64,000 nucleotides of DNA, taken from assembly GCA_964558465.1 (NCBI GenBank), contig CAZLEF010000025.1, positions 24,037-88,036 of the forward strand, written 5' to 3'. The stretch comes from JACJYC01 sp964558465 (GTDB taxonomy: Bacteria > Bacteroidota > Bacteroidia > Chitinophagales > Saprospiraceae). Both the position numbers and the translations under genes were made by a program. This document shows, piece by piece, positions 17,966 to 26,046 of the stretch. Each line of letters opens with the position of its first letter. Positions within the stretch are counted from its first letter, which is position 1. Under the pieces are notes generated by a model. It saw nothing but the letters and a program-made list of their open reading frames with translations, searched no databases and had not been told where the DNA came from.

Positions 17966-18107
17966 CTTGAAAGGGTTTAAAAGGTTACTTACAATGGTTT
18001 TTTCATCTTCAGGAGATTGCATTTTCAGTTTATATTCCCATATCCCATTCATTTGCCTTTTTGTTAGCCCTTTCAGGAGAAGTTTTTTTATTTTTACAAA
18101 AAATAAT

Positions 18108-18719
18108 ATGCAGGCTCGTCAAAAACCCGATCCTGAATGCCGGTATATTGAAGGCCTATTGAGCGGTGACTCGAAGGCGATAGAAGGCATTTACCAAAAT
18201 TTTTCGAAAGCCGTCCTTCAGTTCATCGTCCGAAACAGTGGTTCGCCTGAAAACGCGCGAGACCTTTTCCAGGAAGCCCTGATCTTTATGCTGGAAAAAT
18301 TCAGGAAGGAAGAAAATTCGGATAAGCGACCGTCTGACCAACAGTTTGGAAGTTATTTATTCACCGTCTGCAAGTACAAATGGTTGAAAAAAATAAGAGC
18401 GCTTTCAAAAGAAAACCTCACAATTCAGGATTTGAAGGGATTTTCAAGTAGCGAAGAAGCCATAAAACTGGCTGAAGAACATATACTCGAAAAAGAACGC
18501 GATGTCCTTTTCCGGAGAAAGTTTGAAGAATTAAGCCCTCTATGCCGTGAATTGCTGACGCTTTCCTGGTCAGGAAACCTTTCCATGAAAGAGGTTGCCG
18601 GGCAAATGAAAAAATCTTATGACGCTGCACGGGTAAAAAAAACGGAATGTATTGCCCGTTTGATCAGTTTGATCAAAGCCGATCCAGCTTTCAAAAATTT
18701 AAACGACCACCAAAAATGA
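18108..18719 (+). CDS. ECF-type RNA polymerase sigma factor
   Basis: 203 residues from the ATG at 18108 (MQARQKPDPECRYIEGLL). A longer frame from 17967 exists but would begin inside the divergent gene's leader and adds non-conserved hydrophobic sequence. Region 2 is seen at about 20-95 (AIEGIYQNFSKAVLQFIVRNSG, ARDLFQEALIFMLEKFR, YLFTVCKYKWLKKIRA). Region 4 is at about 135-190 (LSPLCRELLTLSWSGNLSMKEVAGQMKKSYDAARVKKTECIARL). It overlaps the next gene by an ATGA junction. The neighbouring protein takes the position usually held by an anti-sigma factor. It is a candidate regulator of the divergent barrel operon and perhaps of the CHAT and subtilase genes. Confidence 0.85.
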   Translation: MQARQKPDPECRYIEGLLSGDSKAIEGIYQNFSKAVLQFIVRNSGSPENARDLFQEALIFMLEKFRKEENSDKRPSDQQFGSYLFTVCKYKWLKKIRALSKENLTIQDLKGFSSSEEAIKLAEEHILEKERDVLFRRKFEELSPLCRELLTLSWSGNLSMKEVAGQMKKSYDAARVKKTECIARLISLIKADPAFKNLNDHQK

Positions 18720-19465
18720 GTGAGTTATACGATAAAATTGAGCAATATCTACAAGGGGATCTGAACAAGGAGGAGCGTGCCCGGTTCGAGATGGAAATGC
18801 AAAATGATCCTGAACTGGCGAAAGATGTGCTGTTATTTCGTCAGGTGAAAACGTCCATATCCCATCAATTGCAAATCCAGCCGGAAGTCGACCCGCTTAA
18901 AAAATCCCTCTCTGAAATCGGACTGAAATACTTCCACGAAGTTGACCCCGATCACAAAAAAGGCCGGTTTGCCTTTTTTCGCCTGTTATCGGTTAAAGTG
19001 GCTGTTGCAGCGTCGGTTTTGATCCTTCTGCTCTGGCGGCCCTGGCAGTCTTCCCTGTATGATCAATTTTTCACACCTCCCGTAGCCTCGTTTACGGTTA
19101 TGGGTGAACCTGAGGGAATCAACCCGGTTCAATTGCAAACAGCGTTCAACGATCAACGGTATGCCGACGCACTGCCGCTGATGGAGGCGTATCTTAAAAT
19201 TCATCCTGAAGATACGGAAATGTCCTTGTTAAAAGGCGTTTGCCTGATGGAAACGGATCGTTTGGAAGAAGCCCGCGCAGTACTTGAGCCGATTTTTGAG
19301 GGGCAATCCATTTTCAAATACAAAGGCGCCTGGTACCTGGCGCTTTCTTACCTGAAACAAAGCAACCGTAAAAAATGCGCTCAGTATCTCCATTCGATCC
19401 TGGATAACCAGGACGCCGAACCGCTTTGGAAAGATGCGCAAAAACTATTGCGTAAATTGGAGTAA
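18716..19465 (+). CDS. One-TM TPR protein, probable sigma-factor partner
   Basis: 249 residues from the ATG at 18716, which overlaps the sigma stop as ATGA. The N-terminal ~60 residues (YDKIEQYLQGDLNKEERARFEMEMQNDPELAKDVLLFRQVK) resemble the sigma-binding helical start of Bacteroidota anti-sigma-like proteins. A membrane helix (about 100-116, VKVAVAASVLILLLW) follows, then an outside TPR part (about 138-249; YADALPLMEAYLKIHP, DTEMSLLKGVCLMETDRLEEARAVLEPIF, GAWYLALSYLKQSNRKKCAQYLHSIL). There is no zinc-finger (HxxxCxxC) motif. Inferred role: membrane-bound modulator of the ECF sigma factor. Confidence 0.7.
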   Translation: MSELYDKIEQYLQGDLNKEERARFEMEMQNDPELAKDVLLFRQVKTSISHQLQIQPEVDPLKKSLSEIGLKYFHEVDPDHKKGRFAFFRLLSVKVAVAASVLILLLWRPWQSSLYDQFFTPPVASFTVMGEPEGINPVQLQTAFNDQRYADALPLMEAYLKIHPEDTEMSLLKGVCLMETDRLEEARAVLEPIFEGQSIFKYKGAWYLALSYLKQSNRKKCAQYLHSILDNQDAEPLWKDAQKLLRKLE

Positions 19466-19488
19466 ATTCAATTTTAATCTTACCTTGG
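19457..19488 (+). promoter_or_regulatory. Candidate Bacteroidota promoter for the DUF1080 lipoprotein
   Basis: TTGG (19457-19460), 20-bp spacer, TACCTTGG (19481-19488), 31 bp before the ATG at 19520. Each box has one mismatch to TTTG/TAnnTTTG. Confidence 0.35.
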
Positions 19489-19519
19489 GCAAAGACTTTC
19501 CATTTTCAACTTAACAACA

Positions 19520-20410
19520 ATGAAAACCAACTTCAACTACCCTCTGCTCTTATCCCTATCCTTCGCTATTGCGGCAGCCATCCTGCTGAACGCCTGCCGC
19601 CCCGTCCAGGACCCGGCCCCCGACCCGGCCAAGGAAGAATGGCGCTCCCTGTTCAACGGCGTTGACCTCGACGGCTGGACCCCCAAAATCAAGGGTTACG
19701 AACTGGGCGACAATTACCAGAACACTTTTTATGTGGAAGACAGCATGATCAAGGTGAAATACGACGGTTATGAAGACTTCGGCAGCCGGTTCGGACATAT
19801 GTTTTATAAAGAACCCTTTTCCTACTACCGGCTCCGGCTCGAATACCGGTTTGTAGGCGAACAGGCGCCCGGCGGCCCGGGTTGGGCCATCCGCAACAGC
19901 GGCGTGATGTATCATGGTCAACCGGCCAATACCATGGGTAAAGACCAGGATTTCCCGATTTGCATGGAAGGCCAGTTCCTCGGCGGCAACGGGGTCGATG
20001 AACGACATACCTTTAATCTTTGTACGCCGGGGACCAACATGGTGATGAACGATACCCTCGTGACCGACCACTGCATCGAATCCCGCTCAAAAACCTACCA
20101 CGGCGAACAATGGGTGAAGGCCGAACTCCTGGTCCTGGGCGATTCCCTGGTCCAGCATATTGTCGACAATGAGGTCGTCCTGGAGTATTCCAAACCTCAG
20201 ATCGGCGGAGGCGCTGTCAGCAATTTCGATTCCACCCTGATGAAAATCGGGGCGCCACTTACCTATGGCACGATCTCCCTGCAAAGTGAAAGCCATCCGG
20301 TTCATTTCCGGAACATCGAACTGCTCAACCTCGCCGGCTGTACCGACCCGAAGGCGAAAAACTATAAGTCCTATTATGTGAAATCTGTGAACGGAGAATG
20401 CATATACTAG
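19520..20410 (+). CDS. DUF1080 (3-keto-disaccharide hydrolase-type) lipoprotein
   Basis: 296 residues. SpII signal peptide with lipobox LLNA-Cys26. Most of the protein is one concanavalin-like DUF1080 domain (about 36-270): EEWRSLFNGVDLDGWTPK, DSMIKVKYDGYEDFGSRFGHMFYKEPFSYYRLRLEYRF, WAIRNSGVMYHGQ, HIVDNEVVLEYSKPQIGG, GTISLQSESHPVHFRNIELLNL. Members act on 3-keto-glycosides or bind carbohydrate. An extra C-terminal tail (GCTDPKAKNYKSYYVKSVNGECIY) resembles a small Cys-containing module found in Bacteroidota surface proteins. It is monocistronic and converges with the serine hydrolase gene across a large hairpin that fills the 88-bp gap. Confidence 0.85.
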   Translation: MKTNFNYPLLLSLSFAIAAAILLNACRPVQDPAPDPAKEEWRSLFNGVDLDGWTPKIKGYELGDNYQNTFYVEDSMIKVKYDGYEDFGSRFGHMFYKEPFSYYRLRLEYRFVGEQAPGGPGWAIRNSGVMYHGQPANTMGKDQDFPICMEGQFLGGNGVDERHTFNLCTPGTNMVMNDTLVTDHCIESRSKTYHGEQWVKAELLVLGDSLVQHIVDNEVVLEYSKPQIGGGAVSNFDSTLMKIGAPLTYGTISLQSESHPVHFRNIELLNLAGCTDPKAKNYKSYYVKSVNGECIY

Positions 20411-20500
20411 ATGCTGGATGTTAGCCACGCCGCAGGCGTGGTGGATGCTGGATGCACGCCACCATCCACCACGCCTGCGGCGTGGCCAGCATCCAGCATC
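20410..20500. terminator. Large hairpin between convergent genes
   Basis: Arms of 38 bp (20410-20447 and 20463-20500) pair with two mismatches around a 15-bp loop. The structure fits exactly between the stop codons at 20408-20410 (+) and 20499-20501 (-). It probably acts as a bidirectional terminator. The arms contain the sub-palindrome CCACGCCGCAGGCGTGG. Confidence 0.65.
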
Positions 20501-21686
20501 ATTTCAAGATCTCATCCACAATCGCTTTCCGGAAGGCCAGAAAGACGTCTTTGAGTCCGCTGTCGCCATCTGTGCCGTAATTGATCAGGCAAACCAGGGT
20601 TGCGTCCTGGTTGGGGAAGTAGAACAGGTCGCCGGTGTAGGCCAGGTCGCGGCCGCGGTGCCCAAGGGCATATTCAGCAGGATCGCGGTCGTAGAAGTCC
20701 TTGCGTATGGTCACCCCGTATCCTTCCTGGTCGGGGATGTCTTCAGCGGTCAGGGTGATCATTTCCGCTAGGGATGCCGGGCTGAGAAGGGTGCGGTCCC
20801 GCAGCAGCGCCTCGATAAAAACCTGAAGGTCAAATACCGTGGAATAAATCCCGCCGTATCCGTTGCCGCTTCCGGTATTGAAATTGGACATTTCCACCAG
20901 GGTCCCGTTGTTGTACAGATCGTAGTACCCCTGGGCGACCAGGCCGGGCAGCGCATCGTGCCAATGGTAAAAGGTGCTGTTGAGCCCCAGCGGCACGATC
21001 ACCTTTTCCCGCAACAGGTCTGCATGGTTCATGCCCGTTGCGCCTTCAATGGCCATGACTGCCAGCAGGAGGTTGGTATTGGAATACTCCAGTTGTTCGC
21101 CCGGTTCGAACAGCGCATCCAATCCGTAAACATAACTGAGCAATTCTTCCGGTTTCCAGAATTTGGAAGGATTGTTTAATACGGCCAGGTAAAAGCTGTT
21201 TTGTTCGATCAGGTCGGGAATGCCGGAGGTGTGGTTGAGCAACTGCCGCAAGGTGACATCCCCGGCATTGGCCACTTTCCGGGTGTATTTTGCGTCCACA
21301 TAACGCGTAAGGGGCGCATCCAGGTTGATCTTGTCCTCTTCGACCAGTTTCATGACCAGGGCGCCGATAAAAATTTTAGTAATGCTGGCAGCTTTGGAGA
21401 CATGGCAGGGCTGCATGTTGATCTTTTCTGCAATATCCGCCATTCCCGATGCCCCGTACCACAACCCGTCCTTGTCGCGGATGAGGAGGGTCATTCCGGG
21501 TAAACCCCGTGTTACATATTCGTCCATCACATCCTGATAGATCTGCGCCCTGGGGTGCAAGTCCGGCGAAGGGGCCGTAACGGTACAGACCGAGGTCGGT
21601 TGCACCGGGTCTTTCCTGCAACTTACCGGCAACAAAACCATCACAATAATACTCACCGGCATGATCCAACGATATGCTGTTTTCAT
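20499..21686 (-). CDS. Beta-lactamase-family serine hydrolase (class C/DD-peptidase-like) lipoprotein
   Basis: 395 residues. SpII signal peptide (lipobox LPVS-Cys23). Catalytic motifs of the serine beta-lactamase/DD-peptidase fold are visible: Ser-x-x-Lys in KAASITKIFIG (near residue 97) and Tyr-x-Asn in QLEYSNTNLLLAVM (near 200). A late HRGRDLAYTGD segment stands where a KTG/HxG triad is expected. The folds LRQLLNHTSGIPDLI and GYGGIYSTVFDLQVFIEALLRD are typical. Likely an envelope peptidase or esterase rather than a resistance enzyme. Its ATG overlaps the upstream OMP gene stop by ATGA, so the two are translationally coupled. Confidence 0.85.
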   Translation of the reverse strand: MKTAYRWIMPVSIIVMVLLPVSCRKDPVQPTSVCTVTAPSPDLHPRAQIYQDVMDEYVTRGLPGMTLLIRDKDGLWYGASGMADIAEKINMQPCHVSKAASITKIFIGALVMKLVEEDKINLDAPLTRYVDAKYTRKVANAGDVTLRQLLNHTSGIPDLIEQNSFYLAVLNNPSKFWKPEELLSYVYGLDALFEPGEQLEYSNTNLLLAVMAIEGATGMNHADLLREKVIVPLGLNSTFYHWHDALPGLVAQGYYDLYNNGTLVEMSNFNTGSGNGYGGIYSTVFDLQVFIEALLRDRTLLSPASLAEMITLTAEDIPDQEGYGVTIRKDFYDRDPAEYALGHRGRDLAYTGDLFYFPNQDATLVCLINYGTDGDSGLKDVFLAFRKAIVDEILK

Positions 21687-22330
21687 GGCTGTTTGTTTGA
21701 TATGAAAAAAGGAAAACTCACGCCGGCATGCAATGCGGTATTGGGCAGCATCGGAACGTACTCCTTCACAAAGGGCATTTGCAGGTAAAACTGATATGCC
21801 AAAAACAGCCTGAACCCGTTGGATGACGGAATGGTATAACCTCCCCCGACGGCGAAAGAGATCATCGCCTGCGGCCGGCCCGGCGAGCGCTGCGGGCTGT
21901 ATTCGCCTTCCGGTGAAAGTTCAAAGATCCGGGCTGCCGGAATGGAGTGCAGATACCCGGCGCCCAGTCGGGATTCAAAATCGAGCGGACTTGTAAAGTG
22001 ACGGCGGTATCCGAACTCCGAATACAACTGGATGCCGTGTTGTACGTATCGATGGTAAAAATAGCCGGCCCTCACGGTTTGAAACCACTCGTGCCGGGGG
22101 TTATGATTGTACCGGAATTCCGTGCCGGCAACGATACCCGGATGAACCGGGATTCCCCATACTCCCAATTCTCCCTGACCGGGGAGTTGGGTGGCGTTGT
22201 TGAAAATGGAAACGGATAACGGATAAGTTTTATATGGCGTTTCCTGCGTCCAGGAGGGCACTGTCATTCCAAGGACCAAAACGGCAACCAGCCAACCTGT
22301 GAATGCGCCTGGTTTCATTGCACTTGCCAT
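21683..22330 (-). CDS. Outer-membrane beta-barrel protein, acyloxyacyl-hydrolase-like shape
   Basis: 215 residues. Signal peptide ends near PSWTQ. Start at 22330; an in-frame ATG four codons later (MKPGAFTGWL) is also possible. The mature part consists of alternating amphipathic strands (YPLSVSIFNNATQLPG, GIVAGTEFRYNH, HEWFQTVRAGYFYHRYVQHGIQLYSEFGYRRHF, FRLFLAYQFYLQMPFVKEYVPMLPNTALHAGVSFPF) ending with a phenylalanine-rich strand, typical of small barrels. No catalytic motif is certain. Coupled by ATGA to the serine hydrolase downstream, which suggests a joint envelope role. Confidence 0.65.
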   Translation of the reverse strand: MASAMKPGAFTGWLVAVLVLGMTVPSWTQETPYKTYPLSVSIFNNATQLPGQGELGVWGIPVHPGIVAGTEFRYNHNPRHEWFQTVRAGYFYHRYVQHGIQLYSEFGYRRHFTSPLDFESRLGAGYLHSIPAARIFELSPEGEYSPQRSPGRPQAMISFAVGGGYTIPSSNGFRLFLAYQFYLQMPFVKEYVPMLPNTALHAGVSFPFFISNKQP

Positions 22331-22455
22331 TGGTGATTTTTACCCTAAAAAGCGGGAAAAACTCCAAAATCCAAATGACCGTGATCACAAGAGCGCATGA
22401 TTAATGTCAACGATTCAAAATTGGCTTACAGGTGGATGAAAAAGGTCATATTACC

Positions 22456-22563
22456 GGACATTTTGCCTTTTTCACTGAGGACGGGTAGAGAGGATGAAGG
22501 CATTGCGTTTCTCCCCGTCTCCCCGTCTCCCCGTCTCCCTTTCTCCCTTTCTCCCCGTCTCCC
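22456..22563. repeat. Dispersed intergenic repeat (copy A) with octamer array
   Basis: A unit starting GGACATTTTGCCTTTTT and continuing ACTGAGGACGG, then GATGAAGGCATTGCGTTTC, then an octamer array (22511-22563, CTCCCCGT or CTCCCTTT, about 6.6 copies). The same blocks occur on the other strand at 35346-35456. The gap 22331-22773 contains no gene. Confidence 0.6.
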
Positions 22564-22773
22564 TTTTTTCAGTAGTATGAAAAAAGGTAACCATTTTTAG
22601 GATTGCCGGATATCCAACAGACAAGCAGACCGTTATCCGGAATGAGTCTAAATAAATATTAAAAAAAATAATATGATGAAATGTAACATAATCCAAACGT
22701 CGCCGTAAAGACAGTACAAGAGTGCAAAAACTGCTGACACGGATTGAAATAATAATTGATTATTCCTGCGAAC

Positions 22774-24090
22774 ATGAAAAAGATCATTTTTACACTTGCT
22801 TGTGCAGCGACCCTGTTTTACGCCTGCCAGAACGATGAATTTTCTCCGATCGATACGGAGCTATCCCTCGCCATCGGAGATAAGGACCGGTATATCCTGC
22901 CCGACACCAAAGATTACGCCAATATCCCGCAATCGCCGGCCAACCCGTTGACAGACGAGAAAGTAGCCCTTGGCAAATTGTTGTTCTTTGAGCCGGCATT
23001 CGGTATCGAGAACAAATATTCAGCCGGCAGGAATACCTTTGCCTGCGGCAGTTGCCACGTGCCTGCGGCCGGTTTCCGCCCGGGCAGATTCCAGGGCATC
23101 GCCGACGGCGGATACGGGTTCGGCATCCAGGGTGAAGCCCGGATCAAAAACCCGATCTACCCCGAAGATTCCATCGATGCGCAGGGCGCACGGCCTTTGT
23201 CGGTATTGAATGTGGCCTTTGTCACCAATTCCATGTGGAACGGTTCCTTTGGCTCCGAAGGCGTCAACATCGGCACGGAATCCATGTGGGGCGTATTCGA
23301 CCCGGGCACCGCCATCAACCACGAACGATTGGGCAACCTGGAAGGCCAGAATATCGAAGGCCTGAAGGTGCACCGGATGAATTACCCGAAGGAACTGGTA
23401 GAACAGTACGGCTATAAGGAACTGTTCGACAAGGCTTTCCCGGATATGCCGGAAAACGAAAGGTACAGCCGCAAAGCGGCAAGTTTTGCGATCTCTGCCT
23501 ATATCCGCGCGTTGACGACTACGGAAGCGCCCTTCCAGCGTTGGCTGAAAGGCGATGAAGCCGCAATGGACGACCAGCAGAAAAGGGGCGCCATCCTGTT
23601 TTTTGACAAACTGAACTGCGACTTGTGCCATTTCGAAAAGAACCTGGGCTCTAACTCCTTTGCGGCGTTGGGGGTCAATGACTTATATGAGATCGGCGGT
23701 TTAAAAACCTCGATCAACGACCGCCGCAACCTGGGCAGGGGCGGGTTTACCGGTCAGGAATCCGACATGTTCAAATTCCGCGTGCCGCAGCTGTACAACC
23801 TGGGCGACAGCGGCCCGTATTTCCACGGCGGCAGCAAAAAAACACTGGAAGAAGTGGTCCGGTATTTCAATGATGGTGTTGCTGAAAACAAACGGGTTCC
23901 GGAATCCCAGCTCCACCCTTTCCTTCGCCCATTGGGTATGACCGAACGCGAGATCCAGGATCTGACGGCGTTCCTCGAGATCGGCCTGCACGACCCCAAC
24001 CTGAACCGCTACGTCCCTGAAAGTTTGTTGTCCGGAATGTGTTTTCCCAATAACGATTCGCTTTCCCGGGACGATATGGGGTGTAAGTAA
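22774..24090 (+). CDS. Di-haem cytochrome c peroxidase (MauG/CcpA family) lipoprotein
   Basis: 438 residues from the ATG at 22774 (MKKIIFTLACAATLFYAC), chosen over 22756 because it gives a normal SpII signal with lipobox FYA-Cys18. Two c-type haem sites: CGSCH (Cys91, Cys94, His95) and CDLCH (Cys282, Cys285, His286). Typical flanks are NPLTDEKVALGKLLFFEP, RPLSVLNVAFVTNSMWNG, MFKFRVPQLYNLGDSGPYFHGG and TLEEVVRYFNDG. It would reduce hydrogen peroxide in the envelope, or oxidise a partner protein as MauG does. Monocistronic; converges with the TPR-dioxygenase gene, with a hairpin at 24167-24201 between. Confidence 0.9.
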   Translation: MKKIIFTLACAATLFYACQNDEFSPIDTELSLAIGDKDRYILPDTKDYANIPQSPANPLTDEKVALGKLLFFEPAFGIENKYSAGRNTFACGSCHVPAAGFRPGRFQGIADGGYGFGIQGEARIKNPIYPEDSIDAQGARPLSVLNVAFVTNSMWNGSFGSEGVNIGTESMWGVFDPGTAINHERLGNLEGQNIEGLKVHRMNYPKELVEQYGYKELFDKAFPDMPENERYSRKAASFAISAYIRALTTTEAPFQRWLKGDEAAMDDQQKRGAILFFDKLNCDLCHFEKNLGSNSFAALGVNDLYEIGGLKTSINDRRNLGRGGFTGQESDMFKFRVPQLYNLGDSGPYFHGGSKKTLEEVVRYFNDGVAENKRVPESQLHPFLRPLGMTEREIQDLTAFLEIGLHDPNLNRYVPESLLSGMCFPNNDSLSRDDMGCK

Positions 24091-24166
24091 GTCGTAAGTC
24101 GGTTAGTTGTAAGTCGTAAGCCGGTTGATATAAACAAGTGTTTTATCTTGCTTCTTGATTTCTTTG

Positions 24167-24201
24167 TTCCACGGTTTCACATCAGCGTTGAAACCGTGGA
24201 A
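24167..24201. terminator. Hairpin between convergent genes
   Basis: Perfect 13-bp arms (TTCCACGGTTTCA and its complement) around a 9-bp loop, between gene ends at 24090 and 24229. Just before it, 24088-24125 has a direct repeat of GTAAGTCGTAAG. Confidence 0.55.
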
Positions 24202-24228
24202 TATCCCCTCAATCAGACGCCTTGCCTA

Positions 24229-25614
24229 TTACCGCTGAACCAACTTGTACTCGTACACCAGTTGCGCAGCCGTCCCCGTATTTTTGGAGATCAAAAAACC
24301 GTTTCGCAACGCCTGTGCCTTCCGTTCCGGCGTTAGCCGTTTGTCTTCCTCGAACAGGAACTCATCCGGCATGCCGCGGACCATCTGGCCGTCAGCCGTC
24401 CACATCATGACATGAATATGTGCGGGCAGGTCGGAGTTGGGATAACCCTCCGGCCGGATGGTCTGAAATTCGAATTGGCCGGCCAGGTCGGTTTTGAGGT
24501 AGCCGAACAGGCGTGCATGCCGCATATCGCCCTCGTTTGCCCGAACGTGGGCGGCGGTGTCGGCGTACCAGCCTTTGGCTGAGGTTTGGTAGACATAGAC
24601 CAACAGGCCGGCCATGGGTTTGCCCGCGCGGTCGGTCACAATGCCTTTAACTGTGATTTTTAAGCCCGGTTCGTCGGGGGGCGTCAGTGTTATTTTTTCG
24701 GCCCTGGCGTTGTTTTTGACCACCTCTCTGAATGCGGGCACGGAATGCAGGGACATCCATTTTATGTTGGTCAGGGCATCCGTTACACTCAGTTCTCCTT
24801 TTTGCAGTTGATCGCGAATATACCGGATCGTTTTATCGGGGTCTTCACCGGGATCTTTGGCGTTCATTAAAAGTTGTACCTGTTTCACGTTTTCATAAAA
24901 CCTTGCCAGGTCTTTATGGTCCGGCCCCAATTGTTTGATTTTAATTTGTAATGCCTGATCAAAATATTCCAGCGCTGTTTTATAATCCTCTTTTTCCCTG
25001 TATGCATTTCCGAGGTTTGTATAAGATTGAACGATTTCAACGCTTGTTTTTCCAAAAACTTTCTCCCTGATCTTCAACGCTTTCAAATGGTTTTCAATAG
25101 ATTCATCGTATTGCCCGGATCGAAAACAGACATTGCCGATGTTTCCATAACTTGTCGCAACGTCCGCATGATATTCGCCCAACTTGAACAGCCGGATCGA
25201 AAGGGCTTTGTTGTGGAATTTTAAGGATTGGTCATATTTTTCCTCGGCGGCGTATAGAACCCCCAGCGTAATGTACGTTGTTGAAAGCGACAGGTGATTG
25301 GAGTCAAGCGAAAGAAGGCCAATTGATAAAGCCTTTTCCAAATTGATCCTTGCCTTGTCATACTCGTCTTGCCTTGTCAGAAGAATGCCCATTTGATTGA
25401 AGGCGTTTACCTGACCTTCAATATTGCTTACCTGTCGAAATTCGCCGGCGGCCTTGCCGTAATAAATGACCGCACTGTCAGGTTGGGCATTTTTTTTAAA
25501 CTGTTCTGCCATGAGCATATGAGCATCAGCGGCCGTATTGTTTTGACCTTGCAGGCAAATGGCTGAAACCAGGAGGAACAAAGAAGGCAGGAGTGCTTTT
25601 TGGAACAAGGTCAT
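24229..25614 (-). CDS. TPR protein fused to intradiol-dioxygenase-like domain, secreted
   Basis: 461 residues from the ATG at 25614 (MTLFQKALLPSLFLLVSA); an upstream ATG at 25668 would add 18 residues before the signal peptide. Residues 25-255 are TPRs of the kinesin-light-chain type (QVNAFNQMGILLTRQDEYDKARINLEKAL, TTYITLGVLYAAEEKYDQSLKFHNKAL, SYTNLGNAYREKEDYKTALEYFDQAL). Residues about 318-455 match the intradiol ring-cleavage dioxygenase fold: VTDRAGKPMAGLLVYVYQT, GYLKTDLAGQFEFQTIRP, LPAHIHVMMW. The four iron ligands seem conserved as Tyr350 (GWYAD), Tyr391 (EGYP), His399 and His401 (AHIHV). An extracytoplasmic non-haem iron enzyme carried on a TPR scaffold is unusual. Substrate is unknown. 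Confidence 0.75.
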   Translation of the reverse strand: MTLFQKALLPSLFLLVSAICLQGQNNTAADAHMLMAEQFKKNAQPDSAVIYYGKAAGEFRQVSNIEGQVNAFNQMGILLTRQDEYDKARINLEKALSIGLLSLDSNHLSLSTTYITLGVLYAAEEKYDQSLKFHNKALSIRLFKLGEYHADVATSYGNIGNVCFRSGQYDESIENHLKALKIREKVFGKTSVEIVQSYTNLGNAYREKEDYKTALEYFDQALQIKIKQLGPDHKDLARFYENVKQVQLLMNAKDPGEDPDKTIRYIRDQLQKGELSVTDALTNIKWMSLHSVPAFREVVKNNARAEKITLTPPDEPGLKITVKGIVTDRAGKPMAGLLVYVYQTSAKGWYADTAAHVRANEGDMRHARLFGYLKTDLAGQFEFQTIRPEGYPNSDLPAHIHVMMWTADGQMVRGMPDEFLFEEDKRLTPERKAQALRNGFLISKNTGTAAQLVYEYKLVQR

Positions 25615-25929
25615 GAGCCTCGGATTTTTAATGTGGTGAATAGGATGGTTAAGCGCTTGTTTCTTCATTGCCGTTGCCGGCCAACCTGTATTTCACGCAA
25701 AAGTTACCTTTTCAGCAGAGGTTTTCTACCGAACCGACCAATCCGGGAATCAATTGGAAAAAATATCCTGTCTCCGGACCGGGAGCGCTTGCGCTGCAAA
25801 ATACCAGTATACAGTTTTATACCTATGGCGAAAAATAAATCCATCCGTTTTCAAGGTTTCAACTGGCGTCCGTAAACAAATCAACCACGCGTACTGCGTG
25901 GCAGGCTCCCGCCTGCGGTGTGGCAAGTC

Positions 25930-26042
25930 GTTGATTTGTTGATGCGTTGATTTGTTGATGCGTTGATTCGAGAGCTGCCGTTTCAAATCAACGAATCAAC
26001 GAATAAACAGATCAACGAATAAACAGATCAACAAATAAACAA
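25930..26042. repeat. Inverted pair of octamer arrays
   Basis: Five 8-bp units (GTTGATTT/GTTGATGC/GTTGATTC, 25930-25969) are followed after about 14 bp by seven complementary-type units (CAAATCAA, CGAATCAA, CGAATAAA, CAGATCAA) to 26042. The two arrays can pair into a long hairpin. It ends five bases from the stop of the permease at 26047, so it may terminate that operon. The rest of the gap 25615-26046 has no gene. Confidence 0.75.
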
Positions 26043-26046
26043 TAAT

